In this document: piece after piece, positions 16,339 to 26,070 of the stretch
How positions within the stretch are numbered: position 1 is the stretch's first letter
How the letters are laid out: every line of letters starts with the position of its first letter
Assembly (NCBI GenBank): GCA_963839175.1
Contig: CAWIUB010000035.1
Coordinates: forward strand, 62,001-126,000
Direction: 5' to 3'
Length of the DNA: 64,000 nucleotides
DNA from: CAWIUB01 sp963839175
GTDB lineage: Bacteria > Actinomycetota > Actinomycetes > Mycobacteriales > Jatrophihabitantaceae
Notes under the pieces: model-generated
What the model was told of the DNA's origin: nothing
Database searches by the model: none
The model's input: the letters and a program-made list of their open reading frames with translations, nothing else
Translations under genes and position numbers: made by a program

Positions 16339-17175
16339 TCAGCGGGCCAGCCGTCCCAACAGGGCTGCGGCGGTCGTGATCCCAGCGACGGCGGTGCCGA
16401 CGAGCACGCCGAAGTCCAGCCAGAGGTTGGTCGGCTGGCCGATCAGCAGGCTGCGCAGGGCCGCCACTTCGTAGCTGAGCGGATTGCCGTGGCTGACGAC
16501 CTGCAGCCAACCCGGCATCACGTCCACCGGGTAGAGCGCGTTGGACGCGAAGAACAGCGGCATAGTGATCGCCTGGCCGATACCCATCAGCCGGTCGCGT
16601 TTGAGAACCAATCCGGCGATCGTGACCGACAGGCAGGAGAAGAACGCAGCACCGAGGACGACGGCAGCCGCTGCGCCGAGCAGTTTCAAAGGGTTGTCGG
16701 TGAGGCCAACCCCGAGAACGCCCGCGACGACCAGAACGGCCACGGCCTGCACCAGCGAACGGATGCCCGCCGCGAACGCCTTACCCGTCACCAGCGCGGC
16801 GCGCGGCATGGGCGTGACCAGGAGCTTGGTGAGCGCTCCCGCGTCGCGTTCCCAGAGGATCTGGATGCCGTAGAAGATCGAGACGAACAGCGCCGACTGC
16901 GCGATGATGCCCGGCGCCAGGTAGTCCAGGTAGGGCACGGCGCCGGTCGGGATCGCGTGCACTCGGGTGAATGTCTCGCCGAAGATCACCAACCCGAGGA
17001 TCGGCTGGATCATCCGGGTGACCAGCTCGGCGCGATCGTGCCGCAGTTTCTGTAGCTCTACCAGGCAGAACGTGCTTATTCGTGAGCCCAGGCGGCGCGC
17101 CCCGGTTAGCCGTCCCTGGTGGGTCAGCGCCGGATCAGCCCACGCGACGGGCGGTGCGGCGGGTGGAGCGGACAC
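16339..17175 (-). CDS. ABC-2-type export permease
   Basis: Integral membrane protein of 278 aa with six hydrophobic segments and the ABC-2 signature region near the C-terminus (FASNALYPVDVMPGWLQVVS then HGNPLSYEVAALRSLLIG). Proteins of this type pair with DrrA/NodI-like ATPases to export drugs or lipids. The GTG start at 17175 overlaps the C-terminal codons of the ATPase gene once that gene's frameshift is corrected. It forms a three-gene unit with the MarR regulator. Confidence 0.87.
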   Translation of the reverse strand: MSAPPAAPPVAWADPALTHQGRLTGARRLGSRISTFCLVELQKLRHDRAELVTRMIQPILGLVIFGETFTRVHAIPTGAVPYLDYLAPGIIAQSALFVSIFYGIQILWERDAGALTKLLVTPMPRAALVTGKAFAAGIRSLVQAVAVLVVAGVLGVGLTDNPLKLLGAAAAVVLGAAFFSCLSVTIAGLVLKRDRLMGIGQAITMPLFFASNALYPVDVMPGWLQVVSHGNPLSYEVAALRSLLIGQPTNLWLDFGVLVGTAVAGITTAAALLGRLAR

Positions 17176-17936
17176 TGCGCAACCCTCCCCTCTCTGCGTC
17201 GTCGAGCTGCGCGCCGGTGTAGTGGCGGAAGACGTCCTCGAGCGTGGCGTCCGGGCCGAGCGGCCTCGAGCTCGTCCGGCGAGCCGAGCGCGCGCAGCTG
17301 GCCGCGGTGCATGAGCGCGACCCGGTCGCAGAGCGCGCCGGCCTCCTCCATGTAATGCGTGGTGAGCAGCACCGTCGTGCCGTGGTCTTGGCGCATCTGC
17401 CGCACCCGGTCCCAAACGCTGTCGCGGGCGACCGGGTCGAGGCCGACCGTGGGCTCGTCCAGCACCAGCAGCGCGGGACGGTTGACCAGCGCCTGGGCCA
17501 GTTCGAGGCGGCGGACCATGCCGCCGGAGTAGGTCGCGGCGAGACGGTCGGCCGCGTCGGTCAGGTCGACCATCTCGAGCACCTCGGCCACCCGCGCGGG
17601 ACGTTCGCGGCGCGGCACGTCGAACAGCCAGGCAAACCAGGCGACATTCTCGCGTCCCGTCAACGCCCCCTCGATCGTCAGCTGCTGCGGGACGTAGCCG
17701 AGCACCCGGCGCACCGCCATCGCCTGTCGGCGTACGTCCAGCCCGAAGACCCGTGCCGTGCCGGTCTGCAACGGCAGCAACGTGTTGAGCACCCGAATCG
17801 TTGTGGTCTTGCCCGCCCCGTTCGGGCCGAGCAGACCGAACACCTCACCACGCTGCACCGTCAGGTCGAGGTGAGCGACGGCGAGCTGATCGCCGAAGCG
17901 ATAGCTCATATCGCGCACCGAAATCGCCGGAATCAT
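17135..17936 (-). CDS. ABC exporter ATP-binding protein, frameshifted near 3' end
   Basis: ATPase of about 266 aa. Walker A is GLLGPNGAGKTTT near residue 37, the signature YSGGMVRRLELAQAL near residue 137 and Walker B LLVLDEPTVGLD near residue 157, with H-loop TTHYMEEA. The catalytic core is intact. At about 17266 one extra base moves the frame, and the sensible C-terminus (LGPDATLEDVFRHYTGAQLD) continues in the next frame to a stop at 17135; the uncorrected frame stops at 17124. The ATG overlaps the MarR stop by 4 nt. Confidence 0.85.
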
Positions 17937-18421
17937 TGCGGATTCTCCGGCGGCGGACGAAGCGCATCAGCGAGCTTGGCAAGCACCGGCAGCGCCTCGG
18001 CTAGAGCGGCCCGGTCGTCGGCGGTCAACTCTGCGAGAGCGGCAGCGGCGAGCGTAGTGCGGCGGTCGCGCCAAGCCTCGATGCGTTTGCGCGCGGCGTC
18101 GGTGAGCGTGAGCTGGGCGACGCGGCGATCTGCCCGAGCAGTCGCGCGGCGCAGCATGCCGAGCTCGCTCAGTTGCCCGACCAGTGTCGACACGGTGTTC
18201 GCGGCGAGCCCCAGCTCGGTTGCGGCCAGGGCTACGGATGTTCCCGGCTGGCGACGGACCAATCGCAACAGCTCGACCTGCGATTCCGTGAGCGACGCCA
18301 TCGGCCAGGGGCGTCCGGCACTTCTGCGGACGCGCCGCCGCAGCAGCCCGACCGTGCCGAACAGCTCCTCGGCCAGCCCGAGATCCTGATCTGGCGGCGG
18401 CGTCGGATCGGTGCGTCCCAT
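17933..18421 (-). CDS. MarR-family regulator of the ABC exporter
   Basis: Winged-helix protein of 162 aa with the recognition segment ALAATELGLAANTVSTLVGQ around residue 65 and the wing RATARADRRVAQLTLT. It is the first gene of the exporter operon and coupled to the ATPase by ATGA, a layout typical of ligand-induced drug exporters. The start ATG is at 18421. Confidence 0.87.
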   Translation of the reverse strand: MGRTDPTPPPDQDLGLAEELFGTVGLLRRRVRRSAGRPWPMASLTESQVELLRLVRRQPGTSVALAATELGLAANTVSTLVGQLSELGMLRRATARADRRVAQLTLTDAARKRIEAWRDRRTTLAAAALAELTADDRAALAEALPVLAKLADALRPPPENPQ

Positions 18422-18902
18422 GCCGTCCAGAATAGCTCTAGCTCAGAGGTATTCGCTAAGCCTTGATCCGGAACACTGGCGGGATCAGCAGGCGCGCTGT
18501 GCAGCATGTTGGCGGGCGTGTTCGCGGCGTTGGACGAGTACGCCGATGGCGTAATCGCGATCGAGGCACTCGCCCTCCCAGCGAGTTGTGGCGGCAGCCG
18601 GAGCGATGTCAGCGTGCTCGTGCCCATTCGGTAGCGTCGCGAGGGCCAACGTGGACGGGTCGACATGGTTGGGCAGCAGACGACCGTCCTGGCGGACGAA
18701 CCGGAACCCGCCCTGGTTGACTGGCCTGATGCTGAACTGATCCTCGTGGTGCGCGCGATGGTGGCCGGGGCAGAGCAGGACGAGGTTCGCGAGGTCGGTT
18801 CGGCCACCGTAGATCCAGTGCCGGACGTGGTGCGCCTCGAGCCGGCCGGCGGCCTCGCAACCAGGGTGGGTGCATCCGCAATCGCGCAGCAGTAACGCAC
18901 GA

Positions 18903-20017
18903 TGGGGCTATTCAGCTGACCGGACTAAGATGATGTAGTGGATGCGGTACGGCCGCGAGCTGGTGTGCACTATCCGAGGTCGGCCGGCGAGCTGCGCTCG
19001 TGGTTCGCGACCGATGCGGACTGCCTGGATTATCTGGACTGGCTGCGCTGGCCAGACGGCTTCGCCTGCCCGCGTTGTGGGTACACGGGCGGATGGCTGG
19101 TTGCCGATGGCCGGTACAAGTGCGTGGCCTGTGGGAAGCGGACGTCGGTGACCGCGGGGACGCTGTTCGACCGGCGCCGCACGCCGCTGACGGTGTGGTT
19201 CGAGGCGTGCTGGCTGTTCGCCTCGGGCAAGGACGGCATGTCGGCGTTGAGCCTGCAGCGCTCGCTGGAGATCGGCTCCTACGCGACCGCCTGGGCGATG
19301 CTGCACCGGCTGCGGTCGGTGCTGGTACGTCCGGGTCGCGATCGGCTCACCGGCACCGTGGAAGTCGACGAGACCTACGTCGGCGGTGAGGAGCCCGGGC
19401 TGCGTGGCGGGCGCGCCAAGGGCAAGAAAGTCCTGGTAGGAGTGGCGATCGAGGTGATCGAGCCGCGCGGGTTCGGGCGGTGCCGGATGCAGGTGCTCAC
19501 CGACGCCTCCGCCGCGACGCTGCACGCGTTCATCACCGCGAACGTCGAGCCGGGAGCGCGAGTGATCACCGACGGCTGGCCGGGCTACCAAGGCATCGAA
19601 CGGCTCGGCTACACCCACGAGCCGCGCAGCCAACGCGCCGCCCGTGCCCGCGGCGAGGACCCCGGCAAGCTGCTGCCCGGTGTCCACCGGGTCGCGTCGC
19701 TGGCCAAGCGCTGGCTGCTGGGCACCCACCAGGCCTCGGTCGAGGACGCCCATCTGCAGAGCTACCTGAACGAGTTCGTCTTCCGCTTCAACCGGCGCCG
19801 ATCCCGCGCCCGCGGCATGCCCTTCTACCGCGTCCTCGAACTCGCCGTCGCCCACCCGCCGGTGCGCTACCGCGAGCTGGTGGCAGACCCGAAGCCCAAG
19901 CTTGTCCCGCCCAAGCCGCCGGGAGGAGGTGGCCACCCACCGAGCCTGGACCGGCCCCGCGCGGACCGCCCATGGCGCCGGGCGTCCAGCGCATTGGTCC
20001 GGTCAGCTGAATAGCCC
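18903..20017. mobile_element. IS1595-family-like insertion sequence
   Basis: Element of about 1.1 kb with 21-bp perfect terminal inverted repeats at 18905-18925 and 19997-20017 (GGGCTATTCAGCTG...). It is flanked by a direct repeat TAACGCACGA at 18893-18902 and 20018-20027, the target duplication. The left repeat is separated from the duplication by two bases (TG), so the exact left boundary is uncertain by 2 bp. It carries one transposase and looks intact and recent. Confidence 0.88.
18938..20014 (+). CDS. IS1595-type (ISXO2-like) DDE transposase
   Basis: Transposase of 358 aa. The N-terminal zinc finger has Cys pairs in CPRCGYTGG and CVACGK at about 45-70. The catalytic core has the first Asp in VEVDETYVGG, the second Asp in VITDGWPGYQG, and the final acidic/Asn position near SYLNEFVFRFNRRRS. 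The proline-rich basic tail is unusual, and the stop codon lies inside the right inverted repeat. The frame is intact. Confidence 0.92.
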   Translation: MDAVRPRAGVHYPRSAGELRSWFATDADCLDYLDWLRWPDGFACPRCGYTGGWLVADGRYKCVACGKRTSVTAGTLFDRRRTPLTVWFEACWLFASGKDGMSALSLQRSLEIGSYATAWAMLHRLRSVLVRPGRDRLTGTVEVDETYVGGEEPGLRGGRAKGKKVLVGVAIEVIEPRGFGRCRMQVLTDASAATLHAFITANVEPGARVITDGWPGYQGIERLGYTHEPRSQRAARARGEDPGKLLPGVHRVASLAKRWLLGTHQASVEDAHLQSYLNEFVFRFNRRRSRARGMPFYRVLELAVAHPPVRYRELVADPKPKLVPPKPPGGGGHPPSLDRPRADRPWRRASSALVRSAE

Positions 20018-20968
20018 TAACGCACGAAATAGCCGGTCGCTTACGGTGCGGTGCGAGCGGCCCAGATCACGGATGTTGCCGTGCGCGTCATGGACTACGG
20101 TGCGGATCCGCCCGCTGCACAGCAACCGCTTGGCGACCGGATCGGGCAGGCCCGGGCCGCCGGCGATGCGCGCATAAGGTCGAGTGCGTTCAGCTGAACG
20201 CGGTTGGCAGTGTTCAGCGGTTGCCTCGGCGGGGAGGTCCGCGGTCGTCAGGTGGACAACGACTGCCGCGCGTTCGTCGCCTCGCAGACCCCGGGGCGCA
20301 GCGCCGGCATCGGTGAGGGCGGCCAACGCGATCTCGGCAATTCGCACCAGGGCCTCGGCATGGGTGAGCTGCTCTGCGCGTGCGACGATCTCGATTGCCG
20401 ACTGCACTACTGCACCGTGCTCCGGGTCCAGCCGGGCGTTCAGCCGCCACTGCGACTGCGTCGACCAGCAATGCGACACGTACTCCTGCGGCGGCAGTTG
20501 GGCGGCCGCTGACCGGTGGTGCTCGACAGTGCGCATCCCACGCACCATCGTCTCCAGTTGGCCGACCGTGCCGTGCTCGGCGACCTCGATCAGATCGGCA
20601 ACCAACTGGCCTTCGCCGTCATCCGGCAGGCGCGAGATCGCTCGCACATCGGAGTACGAAAGACGGCCGACCGCCATCGCGTCGGCCAGCAGCGGGAACG
20701 CGGCCAACGCCCGCGCCACCCGCACATGCTCAACCGCGGTACGCCGCGACAGGCCGCAGTAGTGCGCCAGCCAGCGCGCGGTCGACGCCAACCCGAACCG
20801 CGCGCATCCGTCACGTGCGTCGAACTCTGCCACTAGCAACAACCAGCGGCAGGTGGCAGACGCGAGGCGCCCGGCCAGTCCGACAATGCGCGAGCCGAGA
20901 TCATCTATGGATAGCGCAGTATCTGGAAGTTCGCCATCGACCATGGTGCGAACCGCGGAAAAGCCCAT

Positions 20969-21394
20969 TGGCGACAGGAGATTCGATGTTCGTCATGCTG
21001 GGGACGCTAGCCGCGACGTCTGACAATTTTCGGCTCTCCCGGCATCGATGTGGGTCGTCGGTGGGGAATGGAAGCGGTGAATCGCTGATGGGGTAGGGGT
21101 GTGAGCGACACGGCGTGCCGGTTGCAGGACGCGCACGGGGCGTGGTCCTAGCGGTCCTGCGAGACCGGGGACAGTTCGTCGCTCACTGACGAACGTGGCG
21201 CACGAGAGTGCTGCCCGAGCGCCCTGGGCGATCGCTCGCCGTGGGTGTGGCGGCCGGCGGAGGGGAATCGTGAGTGGTTCACCATCGCGTCGGCGCCGAC
21301 GGCTGTCGGGGTCGAAGGCTAGATGCTCCGTATGTACTGGCCGGGGTCGACGCTTCACCGATCCGCCGGGTCCGCAGCGTGGTCGACGTCTCGC
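20969..21394. other. Gene-free stretch of 426 bp
   Basis: Between the DUF222 start and the MarR stop no ORF has a credible start, codon pattern or recognisable domain on either strand. I see no tRNA, no clear IS end and no strong hairpin. The 5' end probably holds the promoter of the interrupted HNH gene. Confidence 0.5.
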
Positions 21395-21865
21395 TTACCG
21401 AGTTCCGCCGTCATCGTCGAGGAGGTGTCGGATCAGGGCGAGGAAATGGTGCCGCTGCGCTGCTGTGAGTGGCGCCATCAGTTCGTCCTGGATCGCATCT
21501 ACCACCGCGTCGAGGTCGGACAGCTGCTGGACGCCTTCAGGTGTGAGCGTGACGATGTTTCGGCGCTTGTGCTCGGGATCCACGGTGCGCTCGATCAGGC
21601 CGCGCGTCTCGAGTTCGGCGAGTGCGGCGGTGACATCGCTGCGATCGATGCCGGTGTTGCGGCCGAGGTCCGCCTGACTCGCAGGTCCCCACTCGTCGAG
21701 CGCTGCAAGGAGTCGGTAGTGGTAACCGCGTAGGCCGTTCCCGTGGGATTCGAAGCCGGCGTTGAGCAGCCCTGTCGAGCGGGCGTACGCGCGACTGATC
21801 AACCACGTGGGCCGGTCCATGAGCCGGGCAGGAGTGCGGCGGGGCTGGAGATGAGGCATCGGCAC
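21395..21865 (-). CDS. MarR-family regulator with adjacent operators
   Basis: Winged-helix protein of 156 aa. The DNA-binding part reads ASQADLGRNTGIDRSDVTAA near residue 60, then the wing RTVDPEHKRRNIVTLTPEG and a C-terminal dimer helix ending LLDDDGGTR. GTG 21865 gives the longest frame; ATG 21859 is equally possible. It is divergent from a gene pair (22187, 22872), and three palindromes of one type lie in the shared promoter region, so it probably represses both directions. Confidence 0.85.
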   Translation of the reverse strand: MPMPHLQPRRTPARLMDRPTWLISRAYARSTGLLNAGFESHGNGLRGYHYRLLAALDEWGPASQADLGRNTGIDRSDVTAALAELETRGLIERTVDPEHKRRNIVTLTPEGVQQLSDLDAVVDAIQDELMAPLTAAQRHHFLALIRHLLDDDGGTR

Positions 21866-21883
21866 GCCCAGAGATTAGCAGTT

Positions 21884-21937
21884 GTTGGCGCGACCAACAC
21901 TTGCTATGTTGGCATAGCCAATATTGGTCGAGTCAAC
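21884..21937. promoter_or_regulatory. Three tandem 15-bp palindromic operators
   Basis: Three related imperfect palindromes: GTTGGCGCGACCAAC (21884-21898), GTTGGCATAGCCAAT (21908-21922) and ATTGGTCGAGTCAAC (21923-21937), consensus TTGG-N7-CCAA-like. They begin 19 bp upstream of the MarR start and lie before the divergent genes. The geometry fits MarR dimer sites. Binding is inferred. Confidence 0.65.
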
Positions 21938-22186
21938 ATAGGAGCCTTCGTGACGACCACTTCCCGATCGCTAACGCTGCGAAGTTTGGCAGGGACGACG
22001 GACCCTGGTCTTGCTTTGCGCACGCGCTGGTCACCGGATCCCGCTTCGCCGACGCAGCTGCGCTCATCGCGGTGGCCACCACGAACACGCGAGAAGACCC
22101 GAACGGCTCCCACGGCGCCGACCTCGAACCCGATCAGTCGCACACCGCGATTAGTCCAGAACCTCTCACCCAGGAGATCTGACGAC

Positions 22187-22882
22187 ATGAACACCTCACC
22201 CGAACACCAGCGCGACCGGATCCTCGTTGTGGGGCGCAGCCCGAACGTGCTCCTCGAAACCGTCGAGATCCTGCGCAGCAAAGGCTACGCGGCAGACGCG
22301 ACGAACCAGTTCGACCAGGTCCTGGACGACTACGACCCCACCGCCACCGACATCGTCGTCTTCGGCGGCATGGTCCCGGCCCAGACCAAGCAGTACCTGC
22401 GCGAGCAGTTCTCCGCGCGCAACCCGGACGTGACCTTCGTCCAGGGGCTCGCCGGAATCGCCGGTCTCGTCGCGGCCCAGGCCGAGGGGGCCGCCTCGGC
22501 CGGCGAGGCGGCCGCGAGTGATGTCGCCTATGACGCGACACAGCGCGCGATCCGGCTGACGCTGAACCGGACCCTCCACGTCATCATCGAGGCGTGGTGG
22601 GCAACGTCGTTCACGCCGCCGGAGCCCAAGAGCACCTCCATGCGGGTGCTGGACGCCGAATTGCACGAGGGTTACCACGTTGTCCCCGTGCCGGGAGAGG
22701 TTCCCACCGAAGCCTCGTTCCTCACTGTCGCTGTCGGCTCTGCCGTCTACACATTCACCGTCGGTGCCATGCCGCAAACCGTCATGCGCATGGTTCCCAC
22801 CGGCGGTAGCGCTGCGCCCTCGCCCGGTGCCCCCGCGCTCCCACCGGTCAGCGTGGTGAACACGCGAAGCCATGACAGCTAA
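22187..22882 (+). CDS. Receiver-like-fold protein of unknown function
   Basis: Protein of 231 aa. Residues 10-90 look like a Rossmann or receiver-like fold (RILVVGRSPNVLLETVEILR, then TDIVVFGGMVPAQTKQYL); a phosphoacceptor Asp is not clear. The second half (about 115-210) is a separate beta-rich region with EAWWATSFTPPEP. I do not recognise the family. ATG 22187 has GGAG upstream; the frame is open back to a GTG at 21950 that has its own AGGAG site, so a longer product of about 310 aa is possible though its extra part is low-complexity. It overlaps the next gene by 11 nt. Confidence 0.65.
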   Translation: MNTSPEHQRDRILVVGRSPNVLLETVEILRSKGYAADATNQFDQVLDDYDPTATDIVVFGGMVPAQTKQYLREQFSARNPDVTFVQGLAGIAGLVAAQAEGAASAGEAAASDVAYDATQRAIRLTLNRTLHVIIEAWWATSFTPPEPKSTSMRVLDAELHEGYHVVPVPGEVPTEASFLTVAVGSAVYTFTVGAMPQTVMRMVPTGGSAAPSPGAPALPPVSVVNTRSHDS

Positions 22883-23414
22883 CGCACCGGCCGGCAACAC
22901 CGAGCCCTCGGCGCAGCAGCGGGCTCGCACGATGCCCGGACAACGCTTCGTGAACGTCCTCGTGCGAGGGTTGCTGCGAACCCCGATCCTGTGCCGGGTC
23001 GTGGGTAGTCGACTGGTCACGCTCTACGTCGTGGGTCGGAACTCAGGACGCGTCTACCCGGTCCCGGTGGCATACCTGCGCCACGGCAGCGATCTCCTGA
23101 TCGGCACCTCCTTCGGATGGGGGCGAAACCTTCGCACCGGCGAATCCGTCGCCATCAGACTCCAAGGCAAGCTACGGCCGGCCGCCGTCCGGGTCTCCAC
23201 GACCGAACCCGAGGTCGTCTCGGCCTACGCCTACATGGCCCGGGTGAATCCCACCTTCGCGAGGTTCAACACCATCCGCATCGGCGCCGACGGCGAGCCC
23301 GAACTCCACGACCTGCACCTAGCCTGGGCCGGCGGTGCACGCGCAATCAGGCTGACGCCGGCGACGGTCGGGCATTCCAACCCCGGCGGGCGACACGACG
23401 GCCAGCACCGGTAA
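22872..23414 (+). CDS. F420-dependent nitroreductase/quinone-reductase family (Ddn-like)
   Basis: Protein of 180 aa of the deazaflavin-dependent nitroreductase family. It has an N-terminal basic helix, the core VTLYVVGRNSGRVYPVPVAY, then LLIGTSFGWGRNLRTGESVA, which contacts F420 in the family. These enzymes use reduced F420 to reduce quinones or nitro compounds. The ATG at 22872 is inside the end of the preceding gene, so the two are coupled and probably controlled by the divergent MarR. The last 15 residues may be an extension. Confidence 0.78.
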   Translation: MTANAPAGNTEPSAQQRARTMPGQRFVNVLVRGLLRTPILCRVVGSRLVTLYVVGRNSGRVYPVPVAYLRHGSDLLIGTSFGWGRNLRTGESVAIRLQGKLRPAAVRVSTTEPEVVSAYAYMARVNPTFARFNTIRIGADGEPELHDLHLAWAGGARAIRLTPATVGHSNPGGRHDGQHR

Positions 23415-23582
23415 CCCTTCCCGTCGACGACCTTGAAGACGGGCACTGGAGCAGCCCGGAAACGACAAGCCTTCCATCCCAAATCGGCGATCACCGCCGC
23501 TATGGTGCGTGTCCAGCCGCGTGCGGCAAGTGGGCGGTCCGGGCACGGCCTGCGGTCGCGTCGAGGCTGTGCGGTTGATCGG

Positions 23583-23830
23583 CTATTGCGCATCGGCCGG
23601 ATCGACGTCGGGGACCCGTTCGCCGGGGGCGGTGAATGCCGCGAGCAGTGTGGCGGCGATCAGGCGACCGGCGTCTTGGTGTTTGATCCGTCCGGCGGCG
23701 CAGTCGTCCGCCGCGGCATGCATGAGCCGGTAGCAGACGGTGATGAGCCAGTGTCGTGGTAGGTCGCGGCGGAAGGCGCCGGGACGCGCTGTCCTCGTGC
23801 GAGCTCCGTGACGGCATCCTCGCCGCCCTC
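23583..23830 (-). pseudogene. TetR-family regulator, C-terminal fragment
   Basis: On the minus strand a frame ending at the TAG at 23583 reads GAFRRDLPRHWLITVCYRLM, then HAAADDCAAGRIKHQDAGRL and LIAATLLAAFTAPGERVPDV, as in TetR ligand-binding domains. Upstream, similarity continues in another frame (EGGEDAVTELARGQR) to about 23830 and then stops at the decayed recombinase. The DNA-binding half is absent. The fragment was probably cut by the mobile element next to it. Confidence 0.55.
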
Positions 23831-23857
23831 CACCTGAAGATCAACAACGTGTGTGCT

Positions 23858-26019
23858 TCACACTGCACCTTCTCTCGAGGATTTGATGCCGTAGCGGTTT
23901 TCGGGCCGTTGGCTGCTTGATCCTGCTGTGCTGAGCATGGCAGTCGGGTGTGACAGTTTCCGGTAGCGGTGCAGGGTCGCGTCCCGGCGCGCGTTGCCGG
24001 GCGGGCAGCTCTGTCCGGGGTGGTAGAGGTATTCGCGGCGGCCGTCGACGCGTCGGCCGGTGATCAGTCCGGATCGTTGCCAGATCTTCACGGTGGCTGG
24101 GGCGGCGCCGAAGTCGTCGGCGAGCTGGGTGAGGGTGAGCATCCCGGCGACTTGCAGCCGCTCGCGCAGGCTGGGGATGCCGCGGGCGCGGCACAGGGCA
24201 CGCAGCGACGCGACGGTGAACGGCTTGCCCCATCCGCTGCGGATATCGCGTTCGCGCAGGATGGCGACGGCCTCGTCGTAGGTGTGTTCGGCCATCAGCT
24301 CGTCGATCAGGGCGAGGGTCGCGGCCGGGGTGGTGTGCTGTTCGTAGGCGGTGAGCGGTCGGGCGACGGTGAGGGTGTGCTGCTGCCCGCCGGGCAGGCG
24401 GACGTGGGCGGTGATGTGCTCGCTGCCGCGGATCAGGGTGACGTCGGTGACGAGCAGCCGGATCAGGCGTTTGCGCTCGCGCATCGGGGTCGCCGGGTCG
24501 TGCCAGAGGGCGGGAAGGTCAGCGGCCAGCGCCCGGATCCGCTGCTGTTGCTGGTCGTTGAGGGCGGCTGCGTCGTTCTGGCTGGCTCGTTCGTAGTCGT
24601 CTTGGGTGTCGGCCAGTTCGCGCAGTTTATGGTTCCAGTCGGCTTCCAGGGTGTCGGCGACGAGCCGGTTGCTGGGGTCAACGGCGAGGTAGCGGCGGCG
24701 TGCGGCGTCGGCGGCGTAGCTGGCCCGTTCGACACTGGCGGCGCGGATCCGGTCGGCTTCGGCGGCGCGCTGGGTCAGTTCGGTGCTGACCGCCAGCGCG
24801 GTGTCCAACGCCAGCGGGGTCAGCGATTGTAGGACCAGGTCGGCGACGGCGGCGTCGATGCCGGCGCCGCAGGTGGATTGACACGGCGGGGTGCCGGTGG
24901 CGATTCCCTCGCTCTGGCATGCGTAGTCGGGCACCAGGCTGCCATTGGCGCGTGCGTGGTAGCCGACGGTCATGCGTTTGCCGCAACGCCCGCAGATAAC
25001 CAGGCCTTGGAGCAGCGCGCGGCCTTCGCGGGCGGGGCCGGCCTTGCGGTCCTGGCCGCGGGTGGCGGCGTTCGCGATCAGGGTGGCCTGGTTGGATTCG
25101 AACTGTTCCCAGCTGAGGTAGCCGGGGTGCGCGTCCGGGGATCAGGGTGGTCCAGTCCTGGCGGGCCTTGATGATGGTGCGGTGGTTGCCGGCGGCGTCG
25201 GTGACCTGCCGGCGTCGGCCGTAGAAGTAGGCGCCGGCGTAACGGGGGTTGTGCAGCACGAATAGCACATGATCGTGACGTAGCGGCGCCCAGTACAACT
25301 CGCCGGCGTGCGGGCCGGACAGGTGCCGGGCAGGGAACAGCGAGGCCTTCGGCGGCGAACACTTTGACCGTTGCGCGAGGCCGAACCGGTGGCGGCGAAG
25401 GTGGTGAACAGGTGCGGTGATCGCGCCGCGGACACCGCTGTCCGGGTCGAGCACGACGTTGCCGGCCGCGTCGTAGACCAGCCCGACGGGCAGGCGGACC
25501 GCGCAGTTCCCCGCGGGCGGCCTTAGCCAGCAGTCCGCCTTGCAGCCGGGCCCGGATGAAGTGCAGCTCGGCCTCGCTCATGGTGCCTTTGAGGCCCAGC
25601 AGCAGCCGGTCGTTGATAGTGGCCGGGTCATAGAGTCCGTCCTCGTCGCAGATCAGCTGTGTTGTTGAAGGCACACAGCCGCAGCAGCGCATGCCAGTCG
25701 GCGTTGTTGCGGGCCAGCCGTGAGCACCTCCAGGCCGAGCACGATCCCGGCCCGGCCCAGGGACACCTCGGCGACCAGTCGTTGGAACCCTTCCCGGTCG
25801 GCGGTCGAGGCGCCGGACTGTCCCTGGTCGATGTCGATCACGATGACCTTGTCGGTGGACCAGCCCAGCGCGACGGCCCGGCCCCGCAGGTCGTACTGGC
25901 GGCGCGGCGGACTCGGTGTTGTTGGCGACCTGATACAGCGTCGACTGGCGGACGTAGAGGTAGGCGTCGCGGCGTAGATGATCGGCGGTGACCTTGGACG
26001 AGTTCGAGTTCTCGCTCAT
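23858..26019 (-). pseudogene. Large serine recombinase, multiply frameshifted
   Basis: The N-terminus from ATG 26019 contains the resolvase motif AYLYVRQSTLYQVANN with the candidate nucleophile Ser. The catalytic domain then continues across several frames (VIVIDIDQGQSGASTADREG; LICDEDGLYDPATINDRLLL; LKGTMSEAELHFIRARLQGG). The zinc-ribbon and coiled-coil C-terminal half is clean from about 24973 down to 23858 (RMTVGYHARANGSLVPDYAC; CPPGNARRDATLH). At least three frameshifts fall between 25100 and 25950. It would be a site-specific integrase or transposase. It is linked to HTH and DUF5372 genes upstream. Confidence 0.8.
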
Positions 26020-26070
26020 GAACGGGTTCCCTTCTTCCTCGGATGCGGGTTCTGGGCCGGGCGCATGTTT

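Larger units (their letters stand above)
18485..20968 (-). pseudogene. DUF222/HNH endonuclease gene split by an IS
   Basis: The 5' part (20968 to about 20018) encodes the DUF222 domain (MGFSAVRTMVDGELPDTALS onward, about 315 aa). The 3' part (18902 to the stop at 18485) encodes the HNH nuclease domain (CGCTHPGCEAAGRLEAHHV, then CPGHHRAHHEDQF). Removing the IS and one copy of the 10-bp duplication restores a continuous frame through DRLFRALLLRDCGCTHPGC. Such proteins are multi-copy in actinomycetes and their role is unclear. The insertion separates the nuclease domain, so this copy is inactive as it stands. Confidence 0.85.

Noticed and set aside
20993..21358. 121-residue minus-strand ORF in the gene-free gap
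   Set aside because: Arg/Pro-rich with no domain or ribosome-binding site; typical of random high-GC open frames.
21950..22186. N-terminal extension of the receiver-like protein from GTG 21950
   Set aside because: It has an AGGAG site but codes low-complexity Arg/Pro/Ser sequence unlike a domain. Kept only as an alternative start.
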